64,000 bases of DNA from Chiridota heheva (lineage: Eukaryota > Echinodermata > Holothuroidea > Apodida > Chiridotidae): assembly GCA_020152595.1 (NCBI GenBank), contig JAIGNY010000196.1, positions 397,001-461,000 of the forward strand, read 5' to 3'. Shown piece by piece: positions 24,312 through 35,800 of the stretch. The position numbers and the translations under genes are program-made. The notes below the pieces were generated by a model. The model was not told the DNA's origin, ran no database searches, and saw only the letters and a list, made by a program, of their open reading frames with translations. Numbering within the stretch: position 1 is the stretch's first letter; the number at the start of each line of letters is the position of its first letter.

Positions 24312-26242
24312 GTAAGTCATGTTTCATTTTCATTTCTTGTCAATATTTATTTTAAAATGCTCCTTTACTCAAGTAAACAACCTCACGTGTGGGTATTTGT
24401 TTAGTCCACCAGCTTATAGACCCAAATACATGTTGCATGTGAATAATTTGCAAGATTATGTTTAAGCCTGTGTAACATGAAAGAGTGTGTAGGGTGACAC
24501 AATGGTTCAGCAAGGATGTGTAGGGCGGAACAATGTATTGCCTGAATCAACATGTAGCATTCAATACATCGTGAATCAACGTATTACCTGAAGAAAATGT
24601 TTATCTTGAAAAGATGTGAAATATGTGTGTGTACAGAAAAAACCCTCTGAAACCAACCATCTGCATACTTAACGGAAACATGGAAATATCATTATTGCAT
24701 GGAAATTAATTAAGACTATTGCATTCTCTTCTCCTTACAAGTGATGACTCCCCAATCCCCCACTCCCTTCCACTGCCACCACATGCACTGTGTGTTCCTT
24801 TTGTTCTAGATTACTTTGGTGTGACATCATAAGAGTGTATGATTTTGTTCAGTAAAAACAACAAGTTTGTCGATCAAAACAACCGCTTTGTTTGTGAAAA
24901 CAAACCGTTTTAGCACTAGAGAGAGTGTCAAATCTGTCAACTTTAAGAGGCCAAAATCTCTACCCTCGCTTGAGCTTTGATGCAAGAAATCTGTCAACTT
25001 TTAAGAGGCCAAAATCTCTACCCCTCACTTAAGCTTTGATGCAGGAAATTGTTGCAATTTAGGTGGAAATATCAGAGAAATCTTTGAAAGTTTTAAAGAA
25101 ATGATGAACTGGATATGAAAGAATTCACCAGCAAAAATTCTGAAATCTGCGGGCCTAATTGATGACTTGGTTACATATGACCGTGCCTGAATAAAGTTAT
25201 TGCCAATGTCAGTATAGATCATTATTGATATAAAATAATTTCTCTGACTTAAATTTGACCCTTGTTGATGACGTGTCATCAAATAGCAATCAATCACTAA
25301 GACATATCTTGGGGTTTTTTCTCTCCCAGAATAATCCTTATCATCAACCTTTTTCTTTTTCTGCTGTTTTTGTTTCAATAAAGCTATAACACATTTATAA
25401 TTTATAACCTATAGTTTAGGGAAACGTGTACAGCTTGAGATAGGAGTAAAAGAATTGTCTCTTTTGTATTTATTTCTTATTTTATACATGCAAGCCAAAT
25501 TGACCACATGTATTTAACATCTTCCTGCCAATTGAAAAAGATTGATAAAGCCAACTAGGTAGTTGTTTCACTTTGATAAAAGTTTCACTTTGAGTAAAGG
25601 TTTGATAAAGTGCTACATTTTGATTAGTTTCAAGTAATGTTAGAGCTCTCGATTGTACTTGAAGTAGATTCCGGTTTTTGTTCAAAATAAAGAGATAAAC
25701 TTTTGATTTATGGCTTGTGTAAACTTGTTTGGAAATCAACAGGTTTTAAAGCTTCTCATATGAAATTGAGTCTCGGCATAATGAGGGAGGATTTGAGTTA
25801 TTTTTATCTTTCTTTACAAACTTGAGGTTTGGTTCAAAGTAGCGTTGTGAACTTTCAAATGTTCACTGTGCAGTTGCATTTTCTATGGATCAATGGTTAT
25901 CAATACTGACTTTTATTTATATGTTACGATATCAGAATTTGACTGATGGCATATCCCTTCACACCATTAAAAGCACATTTAAGTTACATGTATTTGTCAG
26001 AATATGTACACGCCCAAAATACCGCCGCTTTTGTCTGTACTTTATACCATAAAAAAGATGCTAGAATTACTCCAGTTTAATACCTGCTTCGATGGAGGTT
26101 GTATGGACGGTAATTTACTTGGGCATCAAATTTGGTATAATGATATATTTTGGCAGGGTCAGAGCAGCATGTTGTTGTCAGAAACTTCTCATATTGATGA
26201 ACCTTAACTTCAAGTAGGAACATTTATTAAGCTGTGTAAAGA
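24312..26242. other. Intron with a 61-bp tandem duplication
   Basis: The only clear structure is a duplicated block. Ctgtcaactttaagaggcc ... aagctttgatgca (with small differences) occurs at about 24933 and 24991, and a looser version of its start lies at 26400. Otherwise no gene or repeat was recognised. Confidence 0.5.
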
Positions 26243-26935
26243 CGGAGTTAGAATTATAAAATTTCCCACGGTTCTGAATAAAGGTGTCAAAAATGTTCCC
26301 ACGAAAAATCGCGACAGAAATGATATTAATGTAGTAAAAAACATCTTTATATGATGCTCTCTTTCACAATTTAATGTACTATTTATTGCACAATTACACA
26401 TTTAGAGGCCTAAATTTCTACATTCACTTTGGTAATTTTGCAGGAAATTGTTGCAAATGTTGAAGAAATATTGTAAAAAAGAGCATTTTAGAAGATTGAA
26501 TTAAATGTATTGTGCGTATGTAGAATAAAGCATGGTGTTCAGTTGTGCACAAAACGTAGCACGGCGACAAAGAGTCCTGTATGTCCAAAATGCATGGATG
26601 ACTGAGTACTTGAATTGATGACATCACAAATTTGCAGACAGTGAAAATATCTATGTTCCAGCGGTTATATACGGGAATTCGCGGGAGCAATTTTTTTCTT
26701 TTCATTTTTGTTTTTCTTGAGTATAAGCGACAGTCAGACAGTATATATGTGGTAAATTTGTGCTGTAAAAACATCCCCAATGTAATTGTGCGACGAATGA
26801 AATGCAGCAAGAGGGAAGTGTATAAGGCTGTACTAGTATTTATTACATTGATATTACTTCTGTTACGATTTTTGGTGGGAAGGATTTTCGACACCTTTAT
26901 TCAGAATCGTGGGAAATTCTATAATTAATTCCAAC
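26243..26935. mobile_element. Long inverted-repeat (foldback) element
   Basis: The left arm at 26243-26345 reads the reverse complement of the right arm at 26835-26935 with scattered mismatches. The shared core is tttttggtgggaag on plus at the right and cttcccacc-like on the left, plus 'gggaaattctataattaatt'. A solo arm exists at 1390-1500. The spacer of about 490 bases contains no transposase. The frames on both strands here arise from the arms and are not genes. Confidence 0.65.
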
Positions 26936-27337
26936 TCTGCAAACTTATATATTTTCCTTAGCAAGATCTTGATAGGTCTGAAAATTGAAAAAAAAAAAGA
27001 AACTGCAAAGTATTCAACAGTAAACAAATTTGGGAGTTTGTTTTATGATTTAAATGTTTTTTTTTTTTAACAATTTAGTCATTGTTACCCCTTATCATAC
27101 TATTTACTATTTATTGCAATATTTACTTTGTTGAGCAGAAACTAAATTGTATTCATGTTAGATAAAATAAGGAAAAAATGGCATTTTACCATTTTCTCTT
27201 ACATTATTGTAACCTGTTATTTTATTTTACCCAATGTGATAAGCTTAAATGTTTCACTGTGGCAGCATATCTCATTTATTGGAATAAGATATTGTGGAGC
27301 ATGGCATCTAGAACGACCTTTATGACCTAGAGATCAT

Positions 27338-27953
27338 TAATGCTGTCACGAAATGGCTCTATTACGTGTGTCGATTATCGTGGAGAAAATATCGCGATAT
27401 ATCGTAGTATCACAATACTTTTCAAGAAAACTGACTCACGACACAAATTGTTAATATCACTTATGTTATATGATCATGGAGTTACAATTTACTCCATGAT
27501 ATGATGAATGCAAAAACATGATTTGCAGATCTAGCAGACGACATGATCGCGTGACTATTACATTCATTACGCATCACAAACGTGTTTGGTAATTCAGCCA
27601 ACGTGACCATGAAGCATCGAAGTGAGAGCCTTAGTGGCACATTCTGGACCAATTTTTTGTTCTGTTTGCCAACTTACATCGGTGCGTGCCAGTGTGTGGT
27701 GACGGAGCACGATTTTTAATTAGTTGTTTTTATGTTTTACGATTATTTTGCATGTTTTTAATGGCCTAAACTTTTAGATTTAGTACTGTAATGTTAGAAT
27801 TGTAACGTACTAAGTAGCCTAGCCTAGTTGCGCGAAAATTTCTTAGTTGAGTATTAGTTTTTGGTATCGCGGTATGTTGCGAGAGGCATATTTCATGTTG
27901 TGGGCAAATAGATGTGGCGATATTGCGATAATCGATACGTCATTACAGCACTA
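27338..27953. mobile_element. hAT-type MITE with perfect 8-bp target duplication
   Basis: GAGATCAT flanks the element on both sides (27330-27337 and 27954-27961). The left end begins TAATGCTGT and the right end, read inward, TAGTGCTGTAATGACGTATC. The subterminal cgattatcg...gcgatat motifs are also inverted. Eight-base duplications with T/CA-type ends and subterminal repeats are the hallmark of hAT elements. At 616 bases with no long frame it is non-autonomous. The flanks joined across the insertion resemble a tRNA-type SINE (ggttctgtccccggtggg), so it probably landed in an older SINE. Confidence 0.85.
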
Positions 27954-27961
27954 GAGATCAT

Positions 27962-28015
27962 AGCATCAGCTTGGCAAGCTAGAGGTCACAGGTTCTGTCC
28001 CCGGTGGGTCTTCAT
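27962..28015 (+). repeat. SINE-like B box remnant
   Basis: Gaggtcacaggttctgtccc followed by cggtggg resembles the B-box half of a tRNA-derived SINE. Its A-box half could be the 'atggcatctagaacgacc' sequence at 27301-27318, now separated by the hAT-type MITE. Confidence 0.4.
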
Positions 28016-28429
28016 TCACCAATGCTTCACAATTGGTTTATTAAACGGCCGTGGACATGTCAGTATAACCTTAAACTGTTGAGAAACGGATGTAAAATGC
28101 TGTATTGTTGCAAATGTGGAGGGAAATAAAGAAGAGGGTAATAATTCCAAGTATTTGACCATCCAGGCACTTTGAACATCCGGGACTCTTGAACATCCGG
28201 GACTCTTGAACATCCAGAACTCTTTGTAGGTGAAAACATGTAACGATATGTGTACAAGTGAGCATTACCATGCTTTATTCTACGTACGCATGCACAATAC
28301 ATATATTTCAAACTTCTAAAATGATCTTTTGTACGATATTTCTTTTACATTTGCAACAAATTCCTGCAAAATTTGATATTTTCAGAATATCTCCCTCTAT
28401 AATGTGTTCCTTCTGTCTTCAGAGAATTT

Positions 28430-28877
28430 AAATTCATCTGACTGTCGTGTTTTAAAGAAATATTCCTATGAAATTGCATATATATGATCAATGACTATTT
28501 AAGAAACAATTTGGTATTAAATAATATTTTTCCATTCATGAGTTATTGCATTTCAAAGATTGTGCAAGTGGGTCTAAAAGTAACCTCACAGTGTACAGTT
28601 TGATGTCATAAAGGCAAATCCAAGACAATTTTTGTGTATTTGAAAATAAATTGCCTGTTCATAAATTACTGGTAGCAGTTTTTATCTATTTGTTGAGATG
28701 GGGTATAACATACACTTTATAAGAACGTGTTCTGCCCATCTGCTCATGAACCTTAAACTCTTTAAGTAAAAGATTTTTTATTATTTTCATTTTATAAAAA
28801 TACAGTACATAAGATTTTTCTTAAATATGCCTTTAGAAAATCACATTTTACTCTACGAGGTCACTTTTCAATGCACT

Positions 28878-28878
<1 letters not shown>
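28430..28878. mobile_element. Copy of palindromic TTTAA..ATTCC MITE family
   Basis: It shares with 56310-56809 the series gagttattgcattt, 'aaaagtaacctcacagtgtacag', 'gacaattttngt', 'aattgcct' and 'gagatn.ggtataacatacactttataagaa'. The left end ttttaaagaaatattcct agrees with the other family ends. It has no coding capacity. Confidence 0.6.
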
Positions 28879-28942
<64 letters not shown>

Positions 28943-28960
28943 TGTATGTATATATATAAT
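28879..28960. repeat. (TA)n then (GTAT)n microsatellite
   Basis: About 17 TA units pass into about 9 tatg/gtat units and then back into TA. It is adjacent to the right part of the MITE copy. Confidence 0.97.
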
Positions 28961-29439
28961 CGGTGTGCTTTGTAGAGTAATACCATTGTTTGGTCATTCA
29001 GTGTGGGATAGATATGTGTGCTTAAATAATCTGGATTGATATCTTAGTCTCTTTTTGAAAACATTATCATTTCTTTTCTTACCAACTCTTTTCTTTTTGG
29101 GAAATAAAATAATGACATCATTCGTAGAGGAGATGTGTTTTGTTTGTCACTATTATGTCTAAGAGTCTATGAACTTGCAGCTATTTCTACATTGGTTGCA
29201 GAGGCAGGGGCAGGATAAGGGGGCCAAGCCAAACCAAACCACTGAAGAGGGATGATGTGATAATGTGTTTCATGAGCTATTTCTTCATGATTAATGGAAC
29301 ATATTGGGAAAAGAGTGCAATCTTATAACAGTATAAGTGGGGAGTAAAGAGAAAGGTACTTTCTGAAAGGATTTCACCTTCCCTATCAGCCTATGTTACA
29401 TTCTATTGGTTACATTCTATTGGGAAATTAATAGCAATG

Positions 29440-29870
29440 ATTGAAGGAAAATGTGGTGAAATCATTGGAAATGTTGGTACAATTTGGCAACATTCCCCAA
29501 TAATTGACTGAAAATCGAAGGTAAATTGCCCCCCAAAATAAAGGAAATTTTCTGAAAATTGAAGATAAATGCACGAGAATTATGGGAATTGCCCAAAATT
29601 AAAAGAAATTTCCTTAAACATTAGTGAAAACTTACTGAAAATTGAAGAAAAATTGCCTCAAAATAAAATAAATTTTTCGAAAATTGAAGTCGATGAAATT
29701 TCCTAACAATTTTCCGTAAATTTAAGAGAAATTGCCTCAAAATGAAGGAAATTTTTCAAAAATTACACAAGAATGAAGGAAATTTCTAAAGATTTAAAGA
29801 AATTTTTCAAACATTGGAAGAAATTTTCCCAGAATTGAAGAAAATTTACATAAACAGTGACTAAGAATTA
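29440..29870. repeat. Degenerate A-rich repeat
   Basis: About ten loose copies of gaaaattgaag...aaattgcc...aaaataaaggaaatttt, with spacing varying between 30 and 60 bases. It is purine-rich on plus and too irregular to define a unit. No coding signal. Confidence 0.55.
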
Positions 29871-30634
29871 TCTTAAGGTAATTAAGCCCCCTCTGAATCT
29901 GCCCCTGATTGGTTGAAAGGTATTCAGATCTGAGACATTTTGAAAAAAAAACACTTACTTTTATCTCTCAATTCTCTGAAGTAAATCAATTGTTTTTTTA
30001 ACAATTCTTTAAAGGAAAGCCATTGATTCTGACAGCATCTATCTGAAACATTCCCAAATTGACAATACAAATTTTGCATATTTTGAAAAATGCTCATGGT
30101 TTGATTGGTCGTAACTTGAAAACTAAGTATGATATTCCAAACTTGAAAAAGAGTTGTGCATTCAGGTTATGCTCTCTGTGATAGGTGAATAACAACATTT
30201 TAATTAAGAAAAAAAAAAACATTTTGATGAAGAAATTTGATCAGTTTTTTTACTCTGTCCCTTTTTACCACAAGCTTATGAAGTTGCTGCACGGAAGTAT
30301 TTTGGAAACCAGTGTCTATTATTTACAATAATTTGTCTGTAGTATTGCCAGTGGTACCCTCCACTCAGTGAATACTTTGTATTTTATCAATGCCTTTAGG
30401 ATGATGGTAGTATAAACCATAACTCCGTAGAAACTTGTTTGTAAATTACATCTAAACAGTTATAACTTTTGAAATCTAAATGAATATTTGATGCTGGTTA
30501 TCCAGTTTATACTGGTCATGTTTTCCTGTATGTAAAACAAGAAGTGTATCTGCTACACAGACATAAATAACGATGACTGTTTGAAAAACAGGGGGAATGT
30601 TTGAAAATAAAGGTAATTCTTGTTATTTATAGAG

Positions 30635-31235
30635 GGACTTCATCACATGACTCTTAACTCATCTGGAAGCCTTTTTGCAGGGCAAGCGTCATTGCATTTC
30701 ATGCGTCTTCACACAGCTCAGTCAGATCACACATACAACAAACATACTGCATGCTAACCTACCTACCACTTCAGCGAATTTCACTGATTGTACTTTTTGT
30801 TCGCTTCCGATTTTACTTGATATGTTCCTTACATTTTATATATTCACTTCACTGAGTATACGAAGTTTAACTTTTTACGTGAACGCCATCTGATTGTTTG
30901 CTATATGCAGACAAAGCCTACATACCTGATATAAAGTGCTCGCTGCAAATCCTAGTGTGAACCGTAGGTTGAATGCTGTTGCATCGTACAGCAGAAACCT
31001 ATTTTGAACGTCGATCAGGATCAGATGGAAATCGAGAAAACGTCTTTTTATTCGCCGGCACGTGTCTATTAGTGCAACCGATGGCACAGTAAGGTTTCGG
31101 CATAATTATCTTACAAAATAATCGTATATAACAACATGCAAATGTTTGTAAGTCTAATTAAGTGTATAGGAGACGACTGTTCTTGTCCTAAAAATGGCGA
31201 TGTAAACAAAGTCATGTGACCTCATGACATTTGCT
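30635..31235 (-). repeat. THAP-exon repeat, copy 1
   Basis: About 600 bases here match 39322-39945. The shared landmarks are actcatctggaagcc, caacaaacatactgcatgct, 'ttcgcttccgatt', 'aatcctagtgtgaaccgtagg' and aatggcgatgtaaacaa near the right end. The edges carry loosely inverted sequence (tcacatgac at left, gtcatgtga at right), so it may be a mobile unit, perhaps derived from a P-element-like transposon. A plain duplication of a host exon is the alternative. Confidence 0.7.
30926..31103 (-). pseudogene. THAP zinc-finger exon, copy 1 (one internal stop)
   Basis: On minus, an ATG at 31103 opens a THAP-type C2CH finger. The first pair is CAIGC, followed by TNRHVP and FSRFPSDPDRRSK, then a stop, then in the same frame 'TRICSEHFIS', whose C-x2-H closes the finger. 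The exon ends in CAG|GTATGT, a good splice donor at 30925-30924. THAP domains are sequence-specific DNA-binding modules found in P-type transposases and host regulators. All four zinc ligands survive, but the stop after RSK makes this copy non-functional unless it is read through. No downstream exon was identified. Confidence 0.8.
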
Positions 31236-31275
31236 TATGTAAAAGTAAGGGTTAGTTAAAGTGGTGTTGAAGCAG

Positions 31276-31830
31276 AAAGTTATGTCACACATTTACAAAG
31301 TACTCATTTTAAAGTTATGTCACACATTTACAAAGTACTCATTTTAAAGTTATGTCACACATTTACAAAGTACTCATTTTAAAGTTATGTCACACATTTA
31401 CAAAGTACTCATTTTAAAGTTATGTCACACATTTACAAAGTACTCATTTTAAAGTTATGTCACTTATTTAAAAAGTACTCATTTGAAAGTTATGTCACAC
31501 ATTTACAAAGTACTCATTTTAAAGTTATGTTACACATTTACAAAGTACTCATTTTAGAGTTATGTCACACATTTACAAAGTACTCATTTTAAAGTTATGT
31601 CACACATTTACAAAGTACTCATTTTAAAGTTATGTCACATACAAAGTACTCATTTTAAAGTTATGTCACACATTTACAAAGTACTCATTTTAAAGTTATG
31701 TCACACATTTCAAAGTAATTTATTTTAAAGTTATGTCACACATTTATAAAGTACTCATTTTAAAGTTATGTCACACATTTACAAAGTATTCATTTTAAAG
31801 TTATGTCACTTATTTACAAAGAACTTTCTT
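31276..31830. repeat. 35-bp satellite, left block
   Basis: The unit aaagttatgtcacacattta + caaagtactcatttt is 35 bases, with about 16 copies, most identical. It ends with the variant 'aaagtattcattttaaagttatgtcacttatttacaaagaact'. The same unit and the same end variant appear in the block at 33325-33800. Confidence 0.96.
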
Positions 31831-32394
31831 CTTTCCTATCCTGTATTGTGTTGATTGTGTATCTGTGGAAGTGATCACAATCTGCAAGTAAAGTTACTGT
31901 ACTGTAAAAGAAGTAGGCCTGTTTGAGATCTGATAGTATATTATCTTTGACAGTTGGTAAAGTTCACTAAAACCTCATGAGAGTTTGGATAGAGGATAAA
32001 TAAGTATTTTCTACTTTATTTGGGATTGTTAACTCAAATTTCATTTACTCAATAATCAACATTATGCAAGGATTGGGTATGAAACTTTTCGTAATATTTT
32101 TTATGATAATAATAGTCCGATTTTGTAATGTTTTTGGTATTTTAAGCGCAATTTTTATTTTGCTTTAGTGAGGCAGGCCTACACAAGTGTGTTGTGTTAA
32201 CAATTACTTGCATGCTCGCTAGCGCACAATGCCCTGTACATTACGCAATGCCCTGTACATACGACGGCAAATTTACAAAATACGCCAAACTTCAAAGGGC
32301 TTGTCGTAAACAAATACGCCAGGCAAAAAATTATAACGCAACCTCCGATGCATCCGTAAAGTTGAACACATGAAGTTTCTGTGTTTAATTTAGA
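31831..32394. other. Unique-looking spacer between satellite and LINE fragment
   Basis: No gene or repeat recognised. Two small direct repeats, 'cgcacaatgccctgtacatt'/'cgcaatgccctgtacata', lie at 32222 and 32244. Confidence 0.4.
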
Positions 32395-33322
32395 CCCCAA
32401 GCTCTCCACCACAAGCAACACATCACCAACCTGAAACTAAAATGAACAGCCCTCAACATTCTCCACCTCCTCTCCAACACCACTTGGGGTGCGAACCGCT
32501 ATGCTCTCCTCAAAATCTTCAGGCTCACCATTCTTGCCAAGCTTGACTACGGCAATATTGTCTACTATGTCGCTCACAACTCATACCTCAACCACATCAA
32601 CACCATCCAAAATGTAGCCCTCAGGCTTTTGTCTAGGTGCCTACAGGACCTCCCCCAATCACCAGCTTTCATGTTGAAGCCAAGTTAGATGTAGAAAGCT
32701 AAGCCTCTCCTATGCTTTTAGAGTCCTCCCAACACCCAGAACCCTGTTTACAACATCACTCGGTACCCCAATTTCTCCACCCTCTTTAACAGGACTAAAA
32801 CCCTATCCCCTCCCTTAGCTTACGCATTAAATCAGACCTCTTCCATCTCGACATCAACCCCGCCCACTCATGGCACCTTCTCCTGGCCCACTATTCCTCA
32901 TTGGTTTACCTCTCGCTTCTAATCCATCCTGGGCCTCCACTCATCACAAAACCCAAACCTACCCTAACCTCTTCATCAATCTACAACCAAATCAAAAACC
33001 AACTCTCAAATTACACCTCCATCTATATGGATGGCTCCAATGAAGGCAACAAGACTTTCCGACTACTTTGTCCATCTTTCAGCTGAGATAAAGGCCATTC
33101 TCCTCACCCTCAACTTTATTGAGTACTCTCCGCTCAGCCACTTTGCCATTTTCTCCAACTCAAAGGCTGTTCTTCTTCTTTACTCAACCCTTAAATAGGA
33201 TAACTTCACATCCCACCTCCTCCGAAACTCCTTTCACCCACCCTCTGCAGGAAAAGTGTACTTTTCTTCTGGATACCCAGCCATGTTGGCATCCCTGGCA
33301 ATGACGGCTGATGCAGCCGCTT
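32395..33322 (+). pseudogene. I/Jockey-like LINE fragment: RT C-terminus and RNase H
   Basis: The first part (about 32395-32640) reads, with a broken frame, the tail of a non-LTR reverse transcriptase (LAKLDYGNIVYY motif). From 33000 it continues into an RNase H domain: YMDGSN at 33024-33041 holds the first catalytic Asp, a 'TAE/SAEIKAILLTL' helix follows, and then WIPSHVGIPGN. RT followed by RNase H is typical of I-clade LINEs. Frameshifts and stops interrupt it, for example just after GIPGN. The 5' portion is absent and the right edge runs straight into the satellite at 33325. Confidence 0.8.
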
Positions 33323-33324
33323 AA

Positions 33325-33800
33325 GACATTTACAAAGTACTCATTTTAAAGTTATGTCACACATTTACAAAGTACTCATTTTAAAGTTATGTCACACATT
33401 TACAAGTACTCATTTTAAAGTTATGTCACACATTTACAAAGTACTCATTTTAAAGTTATGTCACATTTACAAAGTACTCAAAGTACTCATTTACAAAGTT
33501 ATGTTTGAAACACATTTACAAAGTACTCATTTTAAAGTTATGTTACACATTTACAAAGTACTCATTTTAGAGTTATGTCACACATTTACAAAGTACTCAT
33601 TTTAAAGTTATGTCACATTTACAAAGTACTCATTTTAAAGTTATGTCACATACAAAGTACTCATTTTAAAGTTATGTCACACATTTACAAAGTACTCATT
33701 TTAAAGTTATGTCACACATTTATAAAGTACTCATTTTAAAGTTATGTCACACATTTATAAAGTATTCATTTTAAAGTTATGTCACTTATTTACAAAGAAC
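33325..33800. repeat. 35-bp satellite, right block
   Basis: Same unit as the left block, about 13 copies with more truncated ones. The order of variants near its end repeats that of the left block: 'tgttacac', 'ttttagag', the shortened 'tcacatacaaag', and the final 'cttatttacaaagaact'. The block therefore looks like a duplicate of the left one rather than independent growth. Confidence 0.95.
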
Positions 33801-34430
33801 TGAAAGTTTAGGCTAAAAATAGGTCAGTAAAATAAGACTTCAGGTCAACTGAATTTTAATAATTTTCAAATTAAAATCATCTTTTGAATCATTTTTTCTT
33901 GACTGGAAATTTTGTTAAAACAATGAAAATTGTGTAAATGTTTTATTGGGTTATTGTTTAAAGTGGCAACTTGAAAGAATAAAATGTCAGGGACATGTCA
34001 TTACCAAGTTTTAATAAGAGTAAAAAAAGTTGACAGTTTTGGCAATATGGAGAATAAAGGAAAGTGTGTGGATGGAAATTGTTTTTTCCTTAATGCTTTT
34101 TTTCTTCTTCAATATATGAGATGTTTTTAAATTATTCAACCCAGGCAATAGACTGTTTTGATTGCGGTGGTGTAAGATATAAGATCCACTGACAGCCAGT
34201 CTTCAATTTGTCTTGTTTTGATGAAAGCAGTCAAATTTTGCATTTGCTTAACTTGTGTTTGAAATTTTCTTACGATTATGAATGAAGTCGAGGGTTACAA
34301 ATATAATAATATTTACCAAATTATCTCAAGTTTTATAATGGTAAAAATTTTCTTTCATGTAGGTCTTTTTCTAAATCAATTGTTTTTGGTACCGATGTGA
34401 TAGCATCAGGAACTTATGCGATCATGATGG
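33801..34430. other. Intron sequence, nothing recognised
   Basis: AT-rich with no repeat structure or protein-like frame. Confidence 0.4.
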
Positions 34431-34439
34431 CGTGTGTGT

Positions 34440-35330
34440 GTGTGTATGAAAACAGCCTGCTCGTAAACGCGATATCTCAAGAACGATACAATAGATTCCT
34501 GTCATATGTGGTACACAAATAGCACATCGTCTGTAGATGTATCCTATTGTTTTTGATGGTGATATCATGCATATTAATGAGTAGGCAGAGCTTAATGTAA
34601 ATATCGTGAAATGTACATATTTTAACAACTGCATGTCTCTTTTGTTTCATATTTGGGATAATTATGATGTCAGCTGGTGTATGCATATTCATGATGTAAA
34701 AATGTTGAATTTCATTCATATGCATAGTGGACAGGTCTTAATATGATTTTGCTGAAGAAAGTTTGTAAACTCTTTATCTCAAGAATGGTAAACTGAATTC
34801 ATGTCATATTTGGTACACCGATAGCCCATGCATGTAGATGTGCCCTATTGCTTTTGGTGGTGATATCATGCATATTAATAAATGGGAGGGGCTTAAAGTG
34901 AATTTTTTGAAAAAGTGATATATGAGCAACTGTATGTCCATTTTGCATAATATTGGGCATGATAATTTTGTTGGTTATTGTGTACATGCTTACCAGCAGA
35001 TGTCATTATTATGCATGGTGGGCATGGCTTAATGTAAAAGTGCTAAATGATGTAAACACCATACTGTTTACCATGAACGGTATATCAGTTACATGCTAGA
35101 TCAGGTACACAGATGGGTCATGTTCTGTACATATGTTCTAATGTTGTGGTAGTGAAAATAAATGAGTAGGCAGGGCTTACTGACAAATTCTTAAATTAGG
35201 ATAAATGAGCAACCGTTTTTGCATCACACTTGCTATAATAATGTTGTTAATTATTGTGCAAATGTTATCAACATTGTTTATTGATATGTATGTTGGGTGT
35301 GGTTTATGAATAAATATCCTGACACAAATA
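34440..35330. repeat. Three diverged ~295-bp tandem units
   Basis: The series 'tatctcaagaa.ggta', gtcatatttggtacac, 'tgtagatgt.ccctattg', tgatatcatgcatattaat, 'gggcttaa' and 'gcaactg.atgtc' recurs at about 34480, 34780 and 35080. The third unit is the most diverged. Minus-strand frames of about 60-80 residues in each unit are parallel by-products. Confidence 0.8.
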
Positions 35331-35722
35331 TTTCATGATATTCAATGACATGGCAGTAAGTTCAAATTTTTGCAAGTCAATCAGCTTATAAAAAAGAAGT
35401 ATCAGAACCACAAAACCTTTTGGTTCTGTTTAACAAATTAAAGTTGTACCAATCTGATCCCAGATTTACAAACTATTCTCAATTTCTTTCACTGCAAGTC
35501 ACTGCAAGTTTAGAAAATGGACAGGGGTACTTAAGCCTGTGGATGTTAGTAACTTTTTTGGATCTCAATCTTTTGTTTAATCTCTGTGTGGGATATACTG
35601 TACATAACTAAAGTAGGGAACTGTGAAACTAAGTGTACTAGTTGCCAATACATATCAAAACAAGTTGCTACCAATGTTTTAATGCTTTTGTGTAAACCTC
35701 CATTGTTATGGTAAATTGACAG

Positions 35723-35800
35723 GTTTTATGAATCAAAAGTTGAAAGCGAGAAGAATTTGAAACATTCGTGGGATGGAAGGTTACCCCATCGATCAAGAGA
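35723..35800 (+). CDS. Host gene, exon F
   Basis: A 78-base exon, with acceptor taaattgacAG and donor GTAAGCAA. It enters in phase 2, completing the glycine codon left by exon E, and leaves in phase 2. It encodes FYESKVESEKNLKHSWDG and then RLPHRSR, a polar, charged segment. The pyrimidine tract is weak, so this exon rests mainly on the phase match, the open frame and the donor. Confidence 0.6.
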
